A DNA stretch of 64,000 bases, from the NCBI GenBank assembly GCA_903867305.1, contig CAIPQU010000045.1, forward strand, positions 89,723 through 153,722, given 5' to 3'. This stretch comes from an uncultured beta proteobacterium (GTDB taxonomy: Bacteria; Pseudomonadota; Gammaproteobacteria; Burkholderiales; Burkholderiaceae). The position numbers were made by a program, and so were the translations under genes. Numbering within the stretch: the first letter of the stretch is position 1; each line of letters opens with the position of its first letter. The notes under the pieces were generated by a model, which saw nothing but the letters and a program-made list of their open reading frames with translations, searched no databases and was not told the origin of the DNA. Positions 52,103-61,161 of the stretch are shown piece after piece.

Positions 52103-53908
52103 AATTTGAGCTGCTTGAACTACCCCAGAGGACTTGCCCTGCGGTAGCGGAAAATACTTTGCCCCTAATTGCTGAGCAAGTTCTTTGGTGGCATCTTGCG
52201 GTACAAATGAAGTATCTACAAACAAACTCAGCAACTCATGATGACGAGCTCTCATCGCTGCTTGAAGTGCATCTGCATAGGCCTGTTCTCGACCACCTAT
52301 ACCCTTTGCTGTGACATTGGCACGACCATCGGTCATGATGATGATTAAAGGGGTTTGGCCTTTTGATTTGAGCTGGGCAGCAAATTGATGAGATGCATCA
52401 ATGGCATTGGCTAAAGGAGTCCCCCCTCCACCGGGCATGGAAGTTAATAAACGCTTTGCTCTGACGAGTGATCTTGTCGGAGGTAATATTAAATCGACCG
52501 TTTTGCCTCTAAATGTCATGAGTGCGACTTGATCGCGGCGAATGTAACACTGTGCCAGTAACAGCTCAACCGCCCCCTTAGCTTCAGCCAGTCGTTCCAT
52601 CGCTGAGGATCCCGATGCGTCGACCACAAACAAAGTAACCGTGGTACTTCTTTGGACATAATTTTTCAGATAAATGTCATCAGCTTTAATGAGGATTTTT
52701 TGATCCGATATGCCCTGTCTAGATGACTCAAGACGTCTAATTTTTTGCCAAGGACTTGCCGATTGGATTGTTTTTAAAATATCAATTTTCTTACCCGATT
52801 GAGGTAAACCTTTACGAGAGGCTAAGGCACGACCACTCGTCATTCCTTTTTTGATTTGCCCTGCTTTACCCTGCATATTTTCTGTCGATTTAATGAGTTT
52901 TTTCTCTTGGGCAAATGAATCTAAGATACTTTGCGGTAATTGAGCTTTACTCGCTTCAATAATCATATCTTCTAGTTGCTCACGTGACATCGATGGCGTA
53001 GGTTCGTCTGGTTGAGTCTCCTCTGGGGGACTCTCATCTGGATGGTCTGATTGATTTTGTGGTGATTCTGGGGGAGGTGGTGGTTCTGCTGTTTCTTGGT
53101 CCTGGTTTTCTTGATTCTCTAGCTCTTGCTCAGGTGGACTTTGTTCTGCACTCGGTAGCATAGTAATTCGGTGCGCAAAAATAAGTCTCGTCGCTGTAGC
53201 AATATCAGCTTGAATTAATTCAGTATCACCTCGCAAAACAGCAATGACTTTACTAGCCCTAACAACATACATTTCAACACGAACCGAGTCAATCCCTAAG
53301 GCATTAGCAGCAGTAATAATAGCTTCTAATGCTTCCGTTGGAATGGTGATACTTGCCAGTTGATTTCTGAGTTCCAGAATATCGATAGGCTCTTCGTCGA
53401 ATTCGCAATGTCGATGCGTGAGGTTATCCAAACGTATCTGAAATCCTAAACGTTCTTGTAAACGAGGTAATAATTGTTGATCCTCTTCAGGCAAACTTTC
53501 ATCAAAGGCAATCATGCCAAAGTGTTGTTTGTTATCGAAGGCCTGCGTGAGTAATGCTGCGGTATGTGAACGTAGACGCTCACCCATCGTGAGCAAAAAC
53601 AAACCACCGTCGACCTGATCGATCAAACCTCGCGAATACACTTTTTGTTGCTTTTCTAGTGTTTGAAATAAATCAATGGCGCCCAATAAAGCGTCTTCAT
53701 CGGTATTACTCGGAATCTTCATGAAGGGCACTTGCTGATCAACGAGTTTCTGAACGCCTTTGAGCCAAATATCTCGTACTGGATGTGCGCTCGATTTGAC
53801 CCAAACGCCACCAAGCCCAACGGGGTCGATCAGAATCATTTTTGCAATTAAGCAAGCATCCGACCATTGTCGAAGCTGCTGCTCAGTTGCTTCAAAACCC
53901 TCTTGCAT
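52091..53908 (-). CDS. bchD: Magnesium chelatase subunit D
   Basis: 605 residues: a degenerate AAA+ N-terminal half, a Gln/Glu/Pro-rich linker (about 265-320, with a run of five Pro) and a C-terminal von Willebrand A domain with the MIDAS motif DASGSSAMERLAEAKG. It bridges BchI and BchH. The Walker A of an active ATPase is absent, as normal for BchD. It overlaps bchI by one base. Confidence 0.96.
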   Translation of the reverse strand: MQEGFEATEQQLRQWSDACLIAKMILIDPVGLGGVWVKSSAHPVRDIWLKGVQKLVDQQVPFMKIPSNTDEDALLGAIDLFQTLEKQQKVYSRGLIDQVDGGLFLLTMGERLRSHTAALLTQAFDNKQHFGMIAFDESLPEEDQQLLPRLQERLGFQIRLDNLTHRHCEFDEEPIDILELRNQLASITIPTEALEAIITAANALGIDSVRVEMYVVRASKVIAVLRGDTELIQADIATATRLIFAHRITMLPSAEQSPPEQELENQENQDQETAEPPPPPESPQNQSDHPDESPPEETQPDEPTPSMSREQLEDMIIEASKAQLPQSILDSFAQEKKLIKSTENMQGKAGQIKKGMTSGRALASRKGLPQSGKKIDILKTIQSASPWQKIRRLESSRQGISDQKILIKADDIYLKNYVQRSTTVTLFVVDASGSSAMERLAEAKGAVELLLAQCYIRRDQVALMTFRGKTVDLILPPTRSLVRAKRLLTSMPGGGGTPLANAIDASHQFAAQLKSKGQTPLIIIMTDGRANVTAKGIGGREQAYADALQAAMRARHHELLSLFVDTSFVPQDATKELAQQLGAKYFPLPQGKSSGVVQAAQILLS

Positions 53909-54933
53909 TAATCAGGAAAAACTTCTAATAAAGCACGTTCAATGCGCACCGTTGAGCCCGTATCGTCAAGCGGATCACGACGGAGTCGATGACGAAGTGC
54001 AAAAGGAGCAATCTTTTTGAGCAAATCTAAACTAGCAACCTTTTTGTTTTCATAAGCAGCTAACGCGCGAATCGCACGCATAATAGTTAACTCACCTCGA
54101 AGACCATCTGCCCCTAAGTGAGAACACAATTTAGAGGCATCCATCAGAATATCATCTCCAACCGTCACCTTGTAAAGACGCTTTCTAGAAGAGATAATTT
54201 TTTCTTGTAATGTTTTTTGTTCTGCGTCCCATTGCTCATTAAAGGCTTGAGGATCACGCTCATACAACTCTCTACGTTTGATAATGTCGATACGTGTTTG
54301 CACATCACGCGGTGTTCGCACTTCAACAGATAAACCAAAACGATCTAAGAGCTGGGGTCTTAATTCACCTTCTTCGGGGTTACCACTTCCCACAAGAACA
54401 AATTTAGCAGGATGACGGACACTTAATCCATCACGTTCAACGACGTTTTCTCCTGAAGCAGCAACGTCGATGAGTAAATCGACTAGATGATCTTCTAATA
54501 AGTTCACCTCATCAATATATAAATAACCGCGATTGGCTTTCGCTAAAAGTCCTGTCTCAAAAGATTTAATCCCTTGCGATAAGGCTTTTTCAATATCTAA
54601 AGAACCAACAATTCGGTCCTCTGTAGCGCCTAATGGCAAATCGACGACGGGTGCATTGATCGTGATCGATTTAAATTTATCTCCAGCATTTTTACGTGCA
54701 AGACACTCAGTGCAAAGGTAACTACCCTGTGGATCACAGTGATACCGACAAGCCTCAATGGCTTTCATTGATGGCAACATAGCAGCTAATGATCTAACCA
54801 TGGTTGATTTTCCGGTGCCGCGATCACCAAAAATTAACACCCCCCCAATACTAGGATCAATCGTCGATAAAATCATCGCCAATTTCATCTCTTCTTGACC
54901 AACGATTGCGGTAAACGGAAAACTCAACGCCAT
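53908..54933 (-). CDS. bchI: Magnesium chelatase ATPase subunit I
   Basis: A 341-residue AAA+ ATPase driving Mg insertion. Walker A GDRGTGKSTM (about 36-45), Walker B GYLYIDEVNLLEDHLVDLLID, and sensor region VGSGNPEEGELRPQLLDRFGL are intact. It starts bchID. The 152-base divergent region to the cupin gene shows no TGT-N12-ACA site. Confidence 0.97.
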   Translation of the reverse strand: MALSFPFTAIVGQEEMKLAMILSTIDPSIGGVLIFGDRGTGKSTMVRSLAAMLPSMKAIEACRYHCDPQGSYLCTECLARKNAGDKFKSITINAPVVDLPLGATEDRIVGSLDIEKALSQGIKSFETGLLAKANRGYLYIDEVNLLEDHLVDLLIDVAASGENVVERDGLSVRHPAKFVLVGSGNPEEGELRPQLLDRFGLSVEVRTPRDVQTRIDIIKRRELYERDPQAFNEQWDAEQKTLQEKIISSRKRLYKVTVGDDILMDASKLCSHLGADGLRGELTIMRAIRALAAYENKKVASLDLLKKIAPFALRHRLRRDPLDDTGSTVRIERALLEVFPD

Positions 54934-55085
54934 ATGTATTTGTCTCTTATTTAAAATATTAATCTAACATAAATTCACTATTACCTTTTTTTAATGCTAA
55001 CGTAATCTTTACTGAAAGTCCTGAAGGGGATTAAAATATCAATAAACCAATTTGATAAAAATGTATTAACTGCAGGAGACAGATG

Positions 55086-55637
55086 ATGGGATTGCCAGAA
55101 ATACGCGTAACAAAAGAAGAAATGCTTGCTCGAGTAGCTTTTTTCAAGGATTTAAAAGGTTTTGATACCGGCTTAATCGATAGTGAGTATCCTTCTGCTT
55201 ATCGAACCCTCTATAACGCTTTAGGTTTTCAACCACCAAAAGGTAAGGGAGGCTCTGAAGTCGAGTCCCCCGTAGGTGATGACGCCTCGGCAAATTCAGC
55301 GATCAAAATCAGTGAAGGTTTTAATATCGGATTTTGTGAGTGTAAGCCCGGATTTGGGCCTATGATGCATAACCACGATACGAATGAAACTTTTATCCCC
55401 ATGACTGGGACATGGCGTTGCTCTTGGGAAGTTGATGGCAAAGTCGAATACTTCGATGTAGGGCAATGGGATGTTTGCTCTTTCCCTCCAGGAGTGCAAC
55501 GACGTTTCGAAAATGTCACATTCTCAGAACCCGATAAAAATCATATCTTGATGTTTGTGATTGGCGGCGACGCCCCCGAAGTCGACTTTAGTGCCCAAAC
55601 CAAAGCAACCTTGCGTGCTGCAGGTCTCCTAAAATAA
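55086..55637 (+). CDS. Cupin-domain protein of unknown function
   Basis: About 183 residues with a single cupin. Motif 1 is complete: GPMMHNHDTNETFIPMTG, giving His, His and Glu ligands. In motif 2 (GQWDVCSFPPGVQRRFENV) the usual His is Arg. AGGAG is four bases before the ATG at 55083 and seven before the ATG at 55086; I prefer the latter. It is divergent from bchI. A small-molecule or metal-dependent enzyme role is possible; substrate unknown. It may start the non-photosynthetic flank. Confidence 0.85.
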   Translation: MGLPEIRVTKEEMLARVAFFKDLKGFDTGLIDSEYPSAYRTLYNALGFQPPKGKGGSEVESPVGDDASANSAIKISEGFNIGFCECKPGFGPMMHNHDTNETFIPMTGTWRCSWEVDGKVEYFDVGQWDVCSFPPGVQRRFENVTFSEPDKNHILMFVIGGDAPEVDFSAQTKATLRAAGLLK

Positions 55638-55685
55638 TTGGTGTACTAACCGCATGATATAGTCATGTAATCCCGATAAGTGAAC

Positions 55686-56879
55686 ATGACTAGTCAACCT
55701 CGATTTTTTAATAAAAATATCCTCTTACTGGCTATCTGCCAAGGTCTTTACCTCACCAACAATGTGACCTTTATGGCCATTAACGGCTTGGTGGGCTTAA
55801 AATTAGCCCCCGAGGAGTGGATGGCAACCTTACCGCTAATGGCATATGTATTTGGCGCAGCGATTTCCACCATTATTGTGGCGCGTGTGCAGAATCGATA
55901 TGGTCGTCAACGATCTTTCCAATTTGCTCTTTTTGTCGTAGTGATCGCTTGTTTAATTTGCACATACTCTGCCTATATCCAAAGCTTTTGGATGCTGGTC
56001 TTTGGAACTGCGGTGGCAGGATACTATAGTGCGAATGGCCTGTTATATCGTTTTGTTGCTCCAGAATTAACTCACTCTTCTTTTAAAGAAAAGGCTGTTT
56101 CGATTGTTTTAGCAGGTGGCCTGATGGGCGGTGTTTTGGGACCCAATCTTTCTAACTGGACCAGAAATGTCTTTGAGACCCAGTTCTTGGGTGCTTATCT
56201 CGTTTTATCTGTTGCTGGTCTTGTCGGAATCATTCTCATGGAAATGATTGATTTCCCAAATGATTATCGAACAGATCCAGCAAAACATACCGGTCGTCCT
56301 CTCAAAGAAATTATCTTGCAACCTGTATTTTTAGTCGCATTAATTAGCACATCGATTGGCTATGGTGTGATGAATCTGATGATGGCAGGAACACCCTTAG
56401 CCATGCAAGTCTGTGGCTTCTCCTTTGCCAATACTGCATTAGTTCTAGAATCCCATGTGATTGGCATGTTCGCCCCTGGATTTTTTACGGGCTCATTAAT
56501 TAAACGCTATGGCCCACTCAAAATTATGGGAATCGGTGCTGCTCTGAACTTTATCAGTCTGCTCATCATGCTCTCCGGCAATGGACTTTACCACTTTATT
56601 ATTGCGCTTTTTTTACTAGGAGTGGCCTGGAACTTTTTGTTTAATGGCGCAACAATTCTAGCGATCTCAACATTTAAACCGGAAGAAAAAAATAAAACTG
56701 AAGCGACGATTAATTTTTGCGTATTTGGTACGATGGCGATCAGCTCCTTTAGCTCAGGGGCTCTTGTGACTACCCAAGGCTGGCAGTTTTTAAATATTGG
56801 AACGCTCATACCGACCGTATTCGTTGCACTCACCCTTGCTTGGCTGTACCTCAATCGAACTCGCTTACAACTTAAGTAA
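55686..56879 (+). CDS. MFS transporter
   Basis: A 397-residue, 12-helix major facilitator protein. RVQNRYGRQRSF is the loop 2-3 region. VSIVLAGGLMGGVLGPNLSNWTR and KPEEKNKTEATINFCVFGTMAISSFSSG are distinctive, but I cannot name a substrate. I use ATG 55686; GTG 55680 is also in frame. The 3' end overlaps convergent selD by eight bases. Confidence 0.85.
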   Translation: MTSQPRFFNKNILLLAICQGLYLTNNVTFMAINGLVGLKLAPEEWMATLPLMAYVFGAAISTIIVARVQNRYGRQRSFQFALFVVVIACLICTYSAYIQSFWMLVFGTAVAGYYSANGLLYRFVAPELTHSSFKEKAVSIVLAGGLMGGVLGPNLSNWTRNVFETQFLGAYLVLSVAGLVGIILMEMIDFPNDYRTDPAKHTGRPLKEIILQPVFLVALISTSIGYGVMNLMMAGTPLAMQVCGFSFANTALVLESHVIGMFAPGFFTGSLIKRYGPLKIMGIGAALNFISLLIMLSGNGLYHFIIALFLLGVAWNFLFNGATILAISTFKPEEKNKTEATINFCVFGTMAISSFSSGALVTTQGWQFLNIGTLIPTVFVALTLAWLYLNRTRLQLK

Positions 56880-57912
56880 TTTGTATTCCAGAACCTTCCG
56901 TCAGGTGCCCTATTTTTTTCGCTGTGCTAAAACCATCTTGATGCAGAATATGAAGAACTTCTTGTTCTACAGTCGGATCACATGCAATTAATAAACCTCC
57001 GCTGGTTTGTGGGTCACTCAGCAAATTTCTTTGCCAAGGTTGCAGTTCCTGTTGAGAACTAATCTGATCTGCATAACCTTGCCAATTTCGAGTCGAAGCT
57101 CCTGTAAAAATATTTTCTTTCACATAAGTCAAAGCTTCTTCAATCAATGGAATTTGATCAAACTGAACCTGAGCTTGCAACTTTGCCCCACGCGTCATCT
57201 CAAGTAAATGGCCTGCCAACCCAAAACCCGTAACATCTGTCAATGCATGTACATCACTCATCTGTGCAAACTTCATTCCAGGAGTATTGAGTTGGGTTGT
57301 GTAGTCAATCATCTTGGCATATGCCTTATCAGAGATTTTTTCTTGCTTAAAGGCAGCACTTAAAATACCAATCCCAATCGGTTTGGATAAAATCAAACTA
57401 TCGCCAAGCTGCGCTGTGCGATTTCGCTTGAATTTTTTGGGGTCGACAATCCCAATCACAATCAGTCCATAAATGGGCTCTACTGAATCAATCGAATGTC
57501 CGCCTGCAATTGGGATACCCGCTGCTGCACATACCGCTTGACCACCGGCTGTAATGCGTTGAATCGCTTCAATCGGTAAGACATTAATCGGCATCCCCAA
57601 TATCGCTAAAGCAAACAGTGGTTTGGCACCCATGGCATAAATATCTGAAATCGCATTACTAGCTGCAATCCGACCAAAATCAAAAGGGTCATCCACAATC
57701 GGCATAAAAAAATCGGTGGTTGCAACAATCGCTTGATCTTCATTAATTTGATACACCGCCGCGTCTTCATTGTTATCAGAGCCTGCCAGTAAAGCAGGTG
57801 CAAAAGTAACAAAAGGAGAAAATTTGAGAATCTCGGATAAAACAGCCGGGGCAATTTTGCAACCACAACCGCCACCATGCGACAGGGAGGTTAAACGTCC
57901 GTTATAAGCCAT
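56872..57912 (-). CDS. selD: Selenide, water dikinase
   Basis: Makes selenophosphate from selenide and ATP. About 346 residues. The N-terminal SHGGGCGCKI contains the catalytic Cys (not selenocysteine), followed by the invariant Lys; GSDNNEDAAVY and TTDFFMPIVDDPFDFGRIAASNAISDIYAMGAKP are family marks. The ATG is at 57910-57912. It is divergent from selU, the expected consumer of selenophosphate. Confidence 0.96.
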   Translation of the reverse strand: MAYNGRLTSLSHGGGCGCKIAPAVLSEILKFSPFVTFAPALLAGSDNNEDAAVYQINEDQAIVATTDFFMPIVDDPFDFGRIAASNAISDIYAMGAKPLFALAILGMPINVLPIEAIQRITAGGQAVCAAAGIPIAGGHSIDSVEPIYGLIVIGIVDPKKFKRNRTAQLGDSLILSKPIGIGILSAAFKQEKISDKAYAKMIDYTTQLNTPGMKFAQMSDVHALTDVTGFGLAGHLLEMTRGAKLQAQVQFDQIPLIEEALTYVKENIFTGASTRNWQGYADQISSQQELQPWQRNLLSDPQTSGGLLIACDPTVEQEVLHILHQDGFSTAKKIGHLTEGSGIQIT

Positions 57913-58038
57913 CAAAGAGCCCTTCTACAATTGCAATAAAGATATGATTATACGTAAGCATTGATGTGGGTGAGAAATGGAGTGAGCTGATCTGTAAATC
58001 ATGAGAAAATTCTCTTATATGTCTAACTCTTGGTCTTT

Positions 58039-59103
58039 ATGAAGTCGAATTCCACTTCCCTTATCGCTGATCTTTATCAATTTGATGAGATTATTGATGT
58101 TAGAACCCCTGCAGAATTTGAGCTGGACCATGTTCCAGGGGCAGTAAATTTTGCAGTGCTCAGCAATGAAGAACGCGTTATCGTTGGTACTAAACACAAA
58201 CAAGAATCTCCTTTTGACGCAAAAAAATTAGGCGCCATACTCATTGCCCGTAATATTGCAACGCATATTGAAAAAGAGTTTGCACTTCGCCCCAAAAATT
58301 GGAAACCACTCATTTATTGTTGGCGTGGTGGTAAACGAAGTGGCGCAATGGGGCACATCCTTCGCCAAATTGGCTGGGATGCTCATGTTTTACAGGGCGG
58401 TTATAAATCCTACCGAGCTTGGGTACTTGAACAACTCAAAGACCTTCCCCATCAATTTACCTATCAAGTCATTACCGGCCGAACTGGGAGTGCCAAAAGT
58501 ATCATCTTAGAAGCTTTACAAGGCTTAGGTTGCCAAGTCTTAGATTTAGAAAAATATGCGAATCACAAAGGTTCTGTTTTAGGAGGGCATCCTGAATCTG
58601 CTCAACCTAGTCAAAAATCATTTGAGTCTCAGATCGTCAAACAACTACAAACCTTTAGTAAAGATCGTCCTGTATTTATCGAAGCAGAAAGTCGAAAAGT
58701 TGGTGTCTTACAAGTACCTGATGGCCTTTTAGAAAAGATTCGCAGTAGCTCTTGTATCCGAATTAGTGCCACGATGTCTGCACGCGTTGAGTTTTTAAAA
58801 CGTGATTATGTTTATATGATGAAGAGTCCAGAGCTTCTTACTAATAAACTTAGCCATCTAAAATCATTACTAGGTCAAGAGCAACTTGATGAGTGGCAGA
58901 AAAATATCCTTGAGCAGCAGTGGGATGCTTTGGTGCAGTCACTACTAGAACTTCACTATGATCGTCTGTATGAACGCTCACAAGAACGGAATTTTGCAGC
59001 CTACCAAAATGCCCCTGAAATCACAACGGATGATTTATCAGAGGCGAGAATAAAAGTTATCGCTCAGGATATGAAAGCAAAGTACGATTTATCTTTCAGT
59101 TAA
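58039..59103 (+). CDS. selU: tRNA 2-selenouridine synthase
   Basis: Replaces sulfur by selenium at the wobble 2-thiouridine of some tRNAs. 354 residues: an N-terminal rhodanese domain (IIDVRTPAEFELDHVPGAVN) with the catalytic Cys in IYCWRGGKRSGAM, then a P-loop domain ITGRTGSAKS. It is divergent from selD across about 126 bp. With no other selenium genes in the window, the pair looks like a tRNA-modification module. ATG 58039 is used rather than an upstream TTG. Confidence 0.95.
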   Translation: MKSNSTSLIADLYQFDEIIDVRTPAEFELDHVPGAVNFAVLSNEERVIVGTKHKQESPFDAKKLGAILIARNIATHIEKEFALRPKNWKPLIYCWRGGKRSGAMGHILRQIGWDAHVLQGGYKSYRAWVLEQLKDLPHQFTYQVITGRTGSAKSIILEALQGLGCQVLDLEKYANHKGSVLGGHPESAQPSQKSFESQIVKQLQTFSKDRPVFIEAESRKVGVLQVPDGLLEKIRSSSCIRISATMSARVEFLKRDYVYMMKSPELLTNKLSHLKSLLGQEQLDEWQKNILEQQWDALVQSLLELHYDRLYERSQERNFAAYQNAPEITTDDLSEARIKVIAQDMKAKYDLSFS

Positions 59104-59155
59104 AGGCGACTATCTGCCAAATCACATTTACTGAAGAAATATAATTTGGTAAGAG

Positions 59156-60034
59156 TTAATCCAAATAGATTTGGATAATGCCTTGTGTACCATCACGATG
59201 TAGGCCTCTAGCAGCCATTTTTTCAAATAAGCTTTTTACTAGTGCAAGGCCCGGTAACTCTAGCTTCATCTGCTGTGCTTCTGCGAGGGCAATCGTCAAA
59301 TCTTTAATCAAGTGCTCCACATAAAAACCCGCGGCGTAATCACCAACAATCATTCTGGCACCTAAAACGTTTAGCTGAAATCCAGAAGCTGCTCCACCGC
59401 CAATGGACTGTAATACTACCGCGGGATCTAGACCCACTTTTTTCGCGTAGGATAAGCCTTCAGCAACACCCATTATGGTCGAACCAATCACAATTTGATT
59501 ACACATTTTAGTATGTTGTCCCATCCCAGGACCACCTTGCAAAATAATACTGGTACCTAGTTTTTGCAGTATCGGTAAGACGTGATCAAAGACATTTTTT
59601 TCTCCGCCGACCATGATGGTGAGCTTAGCATCACGCGCTCCAATATCCCCACCCGAGACTGGAGCGTCCATGGCAGCTAATCCTTTTTTTGCGGCAGCTT
59701 CGGCAATTTTTCTAGCGAGTGACGGACTTGAAGTCGTCATATCCAACAGAATGGCATTGTTCGCTGAGGCAATAATGCCTTTATCCCCAAAGTAAACCTC
59801 TTCCACATCACTCGGAAATCCAACCATCGTAATAATCAAATCAGAATGCGCGGCAACTTCACCAGGAGTATCAAACCATTTGGCACCCTTGGCAACCAGT
59901 GCATCCGTTTTTGATTTTGTACGATTAAACAAGTTTACCGAATAACCAGCAGCCAATAAATGTCCAGCCATATTTTGGCCCATGATGCCAACGCCAATAA
60001 AGCCAATTGATGAGATTTTTGGTAAAGAAGTCAT
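59156..60034 (-). CDS. 3-hydroxyisobutyrate dehydrogenase family reductase (tartronate semialdehyde reductase-like)
   Basis: A 292-residue NAD(P)-dependent beta-hydroxyacid dehydrogenase. N-terminal nucleotide motif IGFIGVGIMGQNMAGHLLAAG; substrate-binding DAPVSGGDIGARD; catalytic Lys region GMGQHTKMCNQI. GarR/GlxR-type 2-hydroxy-3-oxopropionate reductases share this pattern, but 3-hydroxyisobutyrate dehydrogenase cannot be excluded. AGGA precedes the ATG. It converges with selU. Confidence 0.85.
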   Translation of the reverse strand: MTSLPKISSIGFIGVGIMGQNMAGHLLAAGYSVNLFNRTKSKTDALVAKGAKWFDTPGEVAAHSDLIITMVGFPSDVEEVYFGDKGIIASANNAILLDMTTSSPSLARKIAEAAAKKGLAAMDAPVSGGDIGARDAKLTIMVGGEKNVFDHVLPILQKLGTSIILQGGPGMGQHTKMCNQIVIGSTIMGVAEGLSYAKKVGLDPAVVLQSIGGGAASGFQLNVLGARMIVGDYAAGFYVEHLIKDLTIALAEAQQMKLELPGLALVKSLFEKMAARGLHRDGTQGIIQIYLD

Positions 60035-60102
60035 ACTAATTCCTATGAAAAATGTGCAAGAGCCTTATTTTGCCACAAGGCTTCGATGAGAAGATTGCAT
60101 TT

Positions 60103-60154
60103 GATCTTAATATTAGATCTTCGTATGTGATCTTCATACTCGATCTTAGTAATA
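60103..60154. repeat. Four 13-bp tandem repeats at the cydB 3' end
   Basis: GATCTT occurs at 60103, 60116, 60129 and 60142, exactly every 13 bases, with partly conserved spacers (consensus GATCTT-A/C-A/G-TA-N3). The last copy overlaps the cydB stop. It fills the gap between the 3-hydroxyisobutyrate dehydrogenase family reductase and cydB. Role unknown. Confidence 0.75.
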
Positions 60155-61153
60155 CGTTAAAGGTTTTGCCTTACCCCAAAAAATACGATAGGTCATGAAG
60201 GTATAAGCAAGAATCGCAGGCAACACAATGACCGTTCCCCAAAAGATGGCCCAGAGAGACTCAGTGGCGGAGGCTGCTTGCCAAATATCGATTTGATTGA
60301 GTACTAGGTAGGGAAACAAGCTATAAGCAATCCCAATAAAAGAGAGAATAAAAATGGCAACAGTCAACAGAAAAGGAGCCCACTCTCGCATGGGATGACC
60401 ACCCTCAATCTTTTTTAATCTTCGATGGATCAAATAAAAACATAGTAAGGTGAGAATAGGAATCGGTGATAAAAAAATGATGTTCGGGAAGTCAAACCAT
60501 TTTAGAAACATTTCTTGACTGACCCATGGTGTTGCGGCAGAAATAATCAATATACAAACACCAGTCATGAATAAATTTTTTCTTGCCCATCCAATTGCTT
60601 TAGTTTGCAGTTCGCCCTCAGTCTTCAATATCAGCCAAGTAGCACCCAATAAGGAATAACCAAAAGGTAAACAAATCCCAACCAAAATAGCAAATAACCA
60701 TGCGTACAAAGTTGGTTGTAGTCCAAGAATGACTCTGCCAATCATGATACCTTGACAAAATGTTGCCCCAAAACTCCCTAAGAAAAACAGTAAATTCCAT
60801 AAGGGCTTTTGTTCAATATTGACCTTGACACGAAAATCAAAAGATACTCCCCGCAAAATCAATGACATTAACATGATGGCAGAAGGTAAATAGAGGTCAT
60901 ACAAAATCACCCCATGCGCCATCGGAAAAGCAATCAGCAAAATACCAACGCCTAACACAATCCAAGTCTCATTAGCGTCCCAGAAAGGCCCTATGGATGC
61001 AATCATCAGGTCTTTCTCATGATCATCAACGGAGTTTAATAACATGCCAACTCCAAGGTCGTAGCCATCCAAGACAACATACAACATGATGGATAAGCCA
61101 AGGGCAAACAAAAAAAACAGGGGCAACCAGTTAGCAGCTAATGTAATGTCCAT
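60146..61153 (-). CDS. cydB: Cytochrome bd-type quinol oxidase subunit II
   Basis: A 335-residue, roughly eight-helix protein. VVLDGYDLGVGML, GPFWDANETWIVLGVGILLIAFP and LILRGVSFDFRVK are family marks. With CydA it reduces O2 using quinol without pumping protons. It lies eight bases after cydA. The 13-bp tandem repeats overlap its stop. Confidence 0.95.
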   Translation of the reverse strand: MDITLAANWLPLFFLFALGLSIMLYVVLDGYDLGVGMLLNSVDDHEKDLMIASIGPFWDANETWIVLGVGILLIAFPMAHGVILYDLYLPSAIMLMSLILRGVSFDFRVKVNIEQKPLWNLLFFLGSFGATFCQGIMIGRVILGLQPTLYAWLFAILVGICLPFGYSLLGATWLILKTEGELQTKAIGWARKNLFMTGVCILIISAATPWVSQEMFLKWFDFPNIIFLSPIPILTLLCFYLIHRRLKKIEGGHPMREWAPFLLTVAIFILSFIGIAYSLFPYLVLNQIDIWQAASATESLWAIFWGTVIVLPAILAYTFMTYRIFWGKAKPLTYY

Positions 61154-61161
61154 ATTTTTCC

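Noticed and set aside
59161..59174. Perfect palindrome CCAAATAGATTTGG near the selU/garR-like junction
   Set aside because: It lies in the coding end of the reductase gene and has only a 2-base centre; no further evidence of function.
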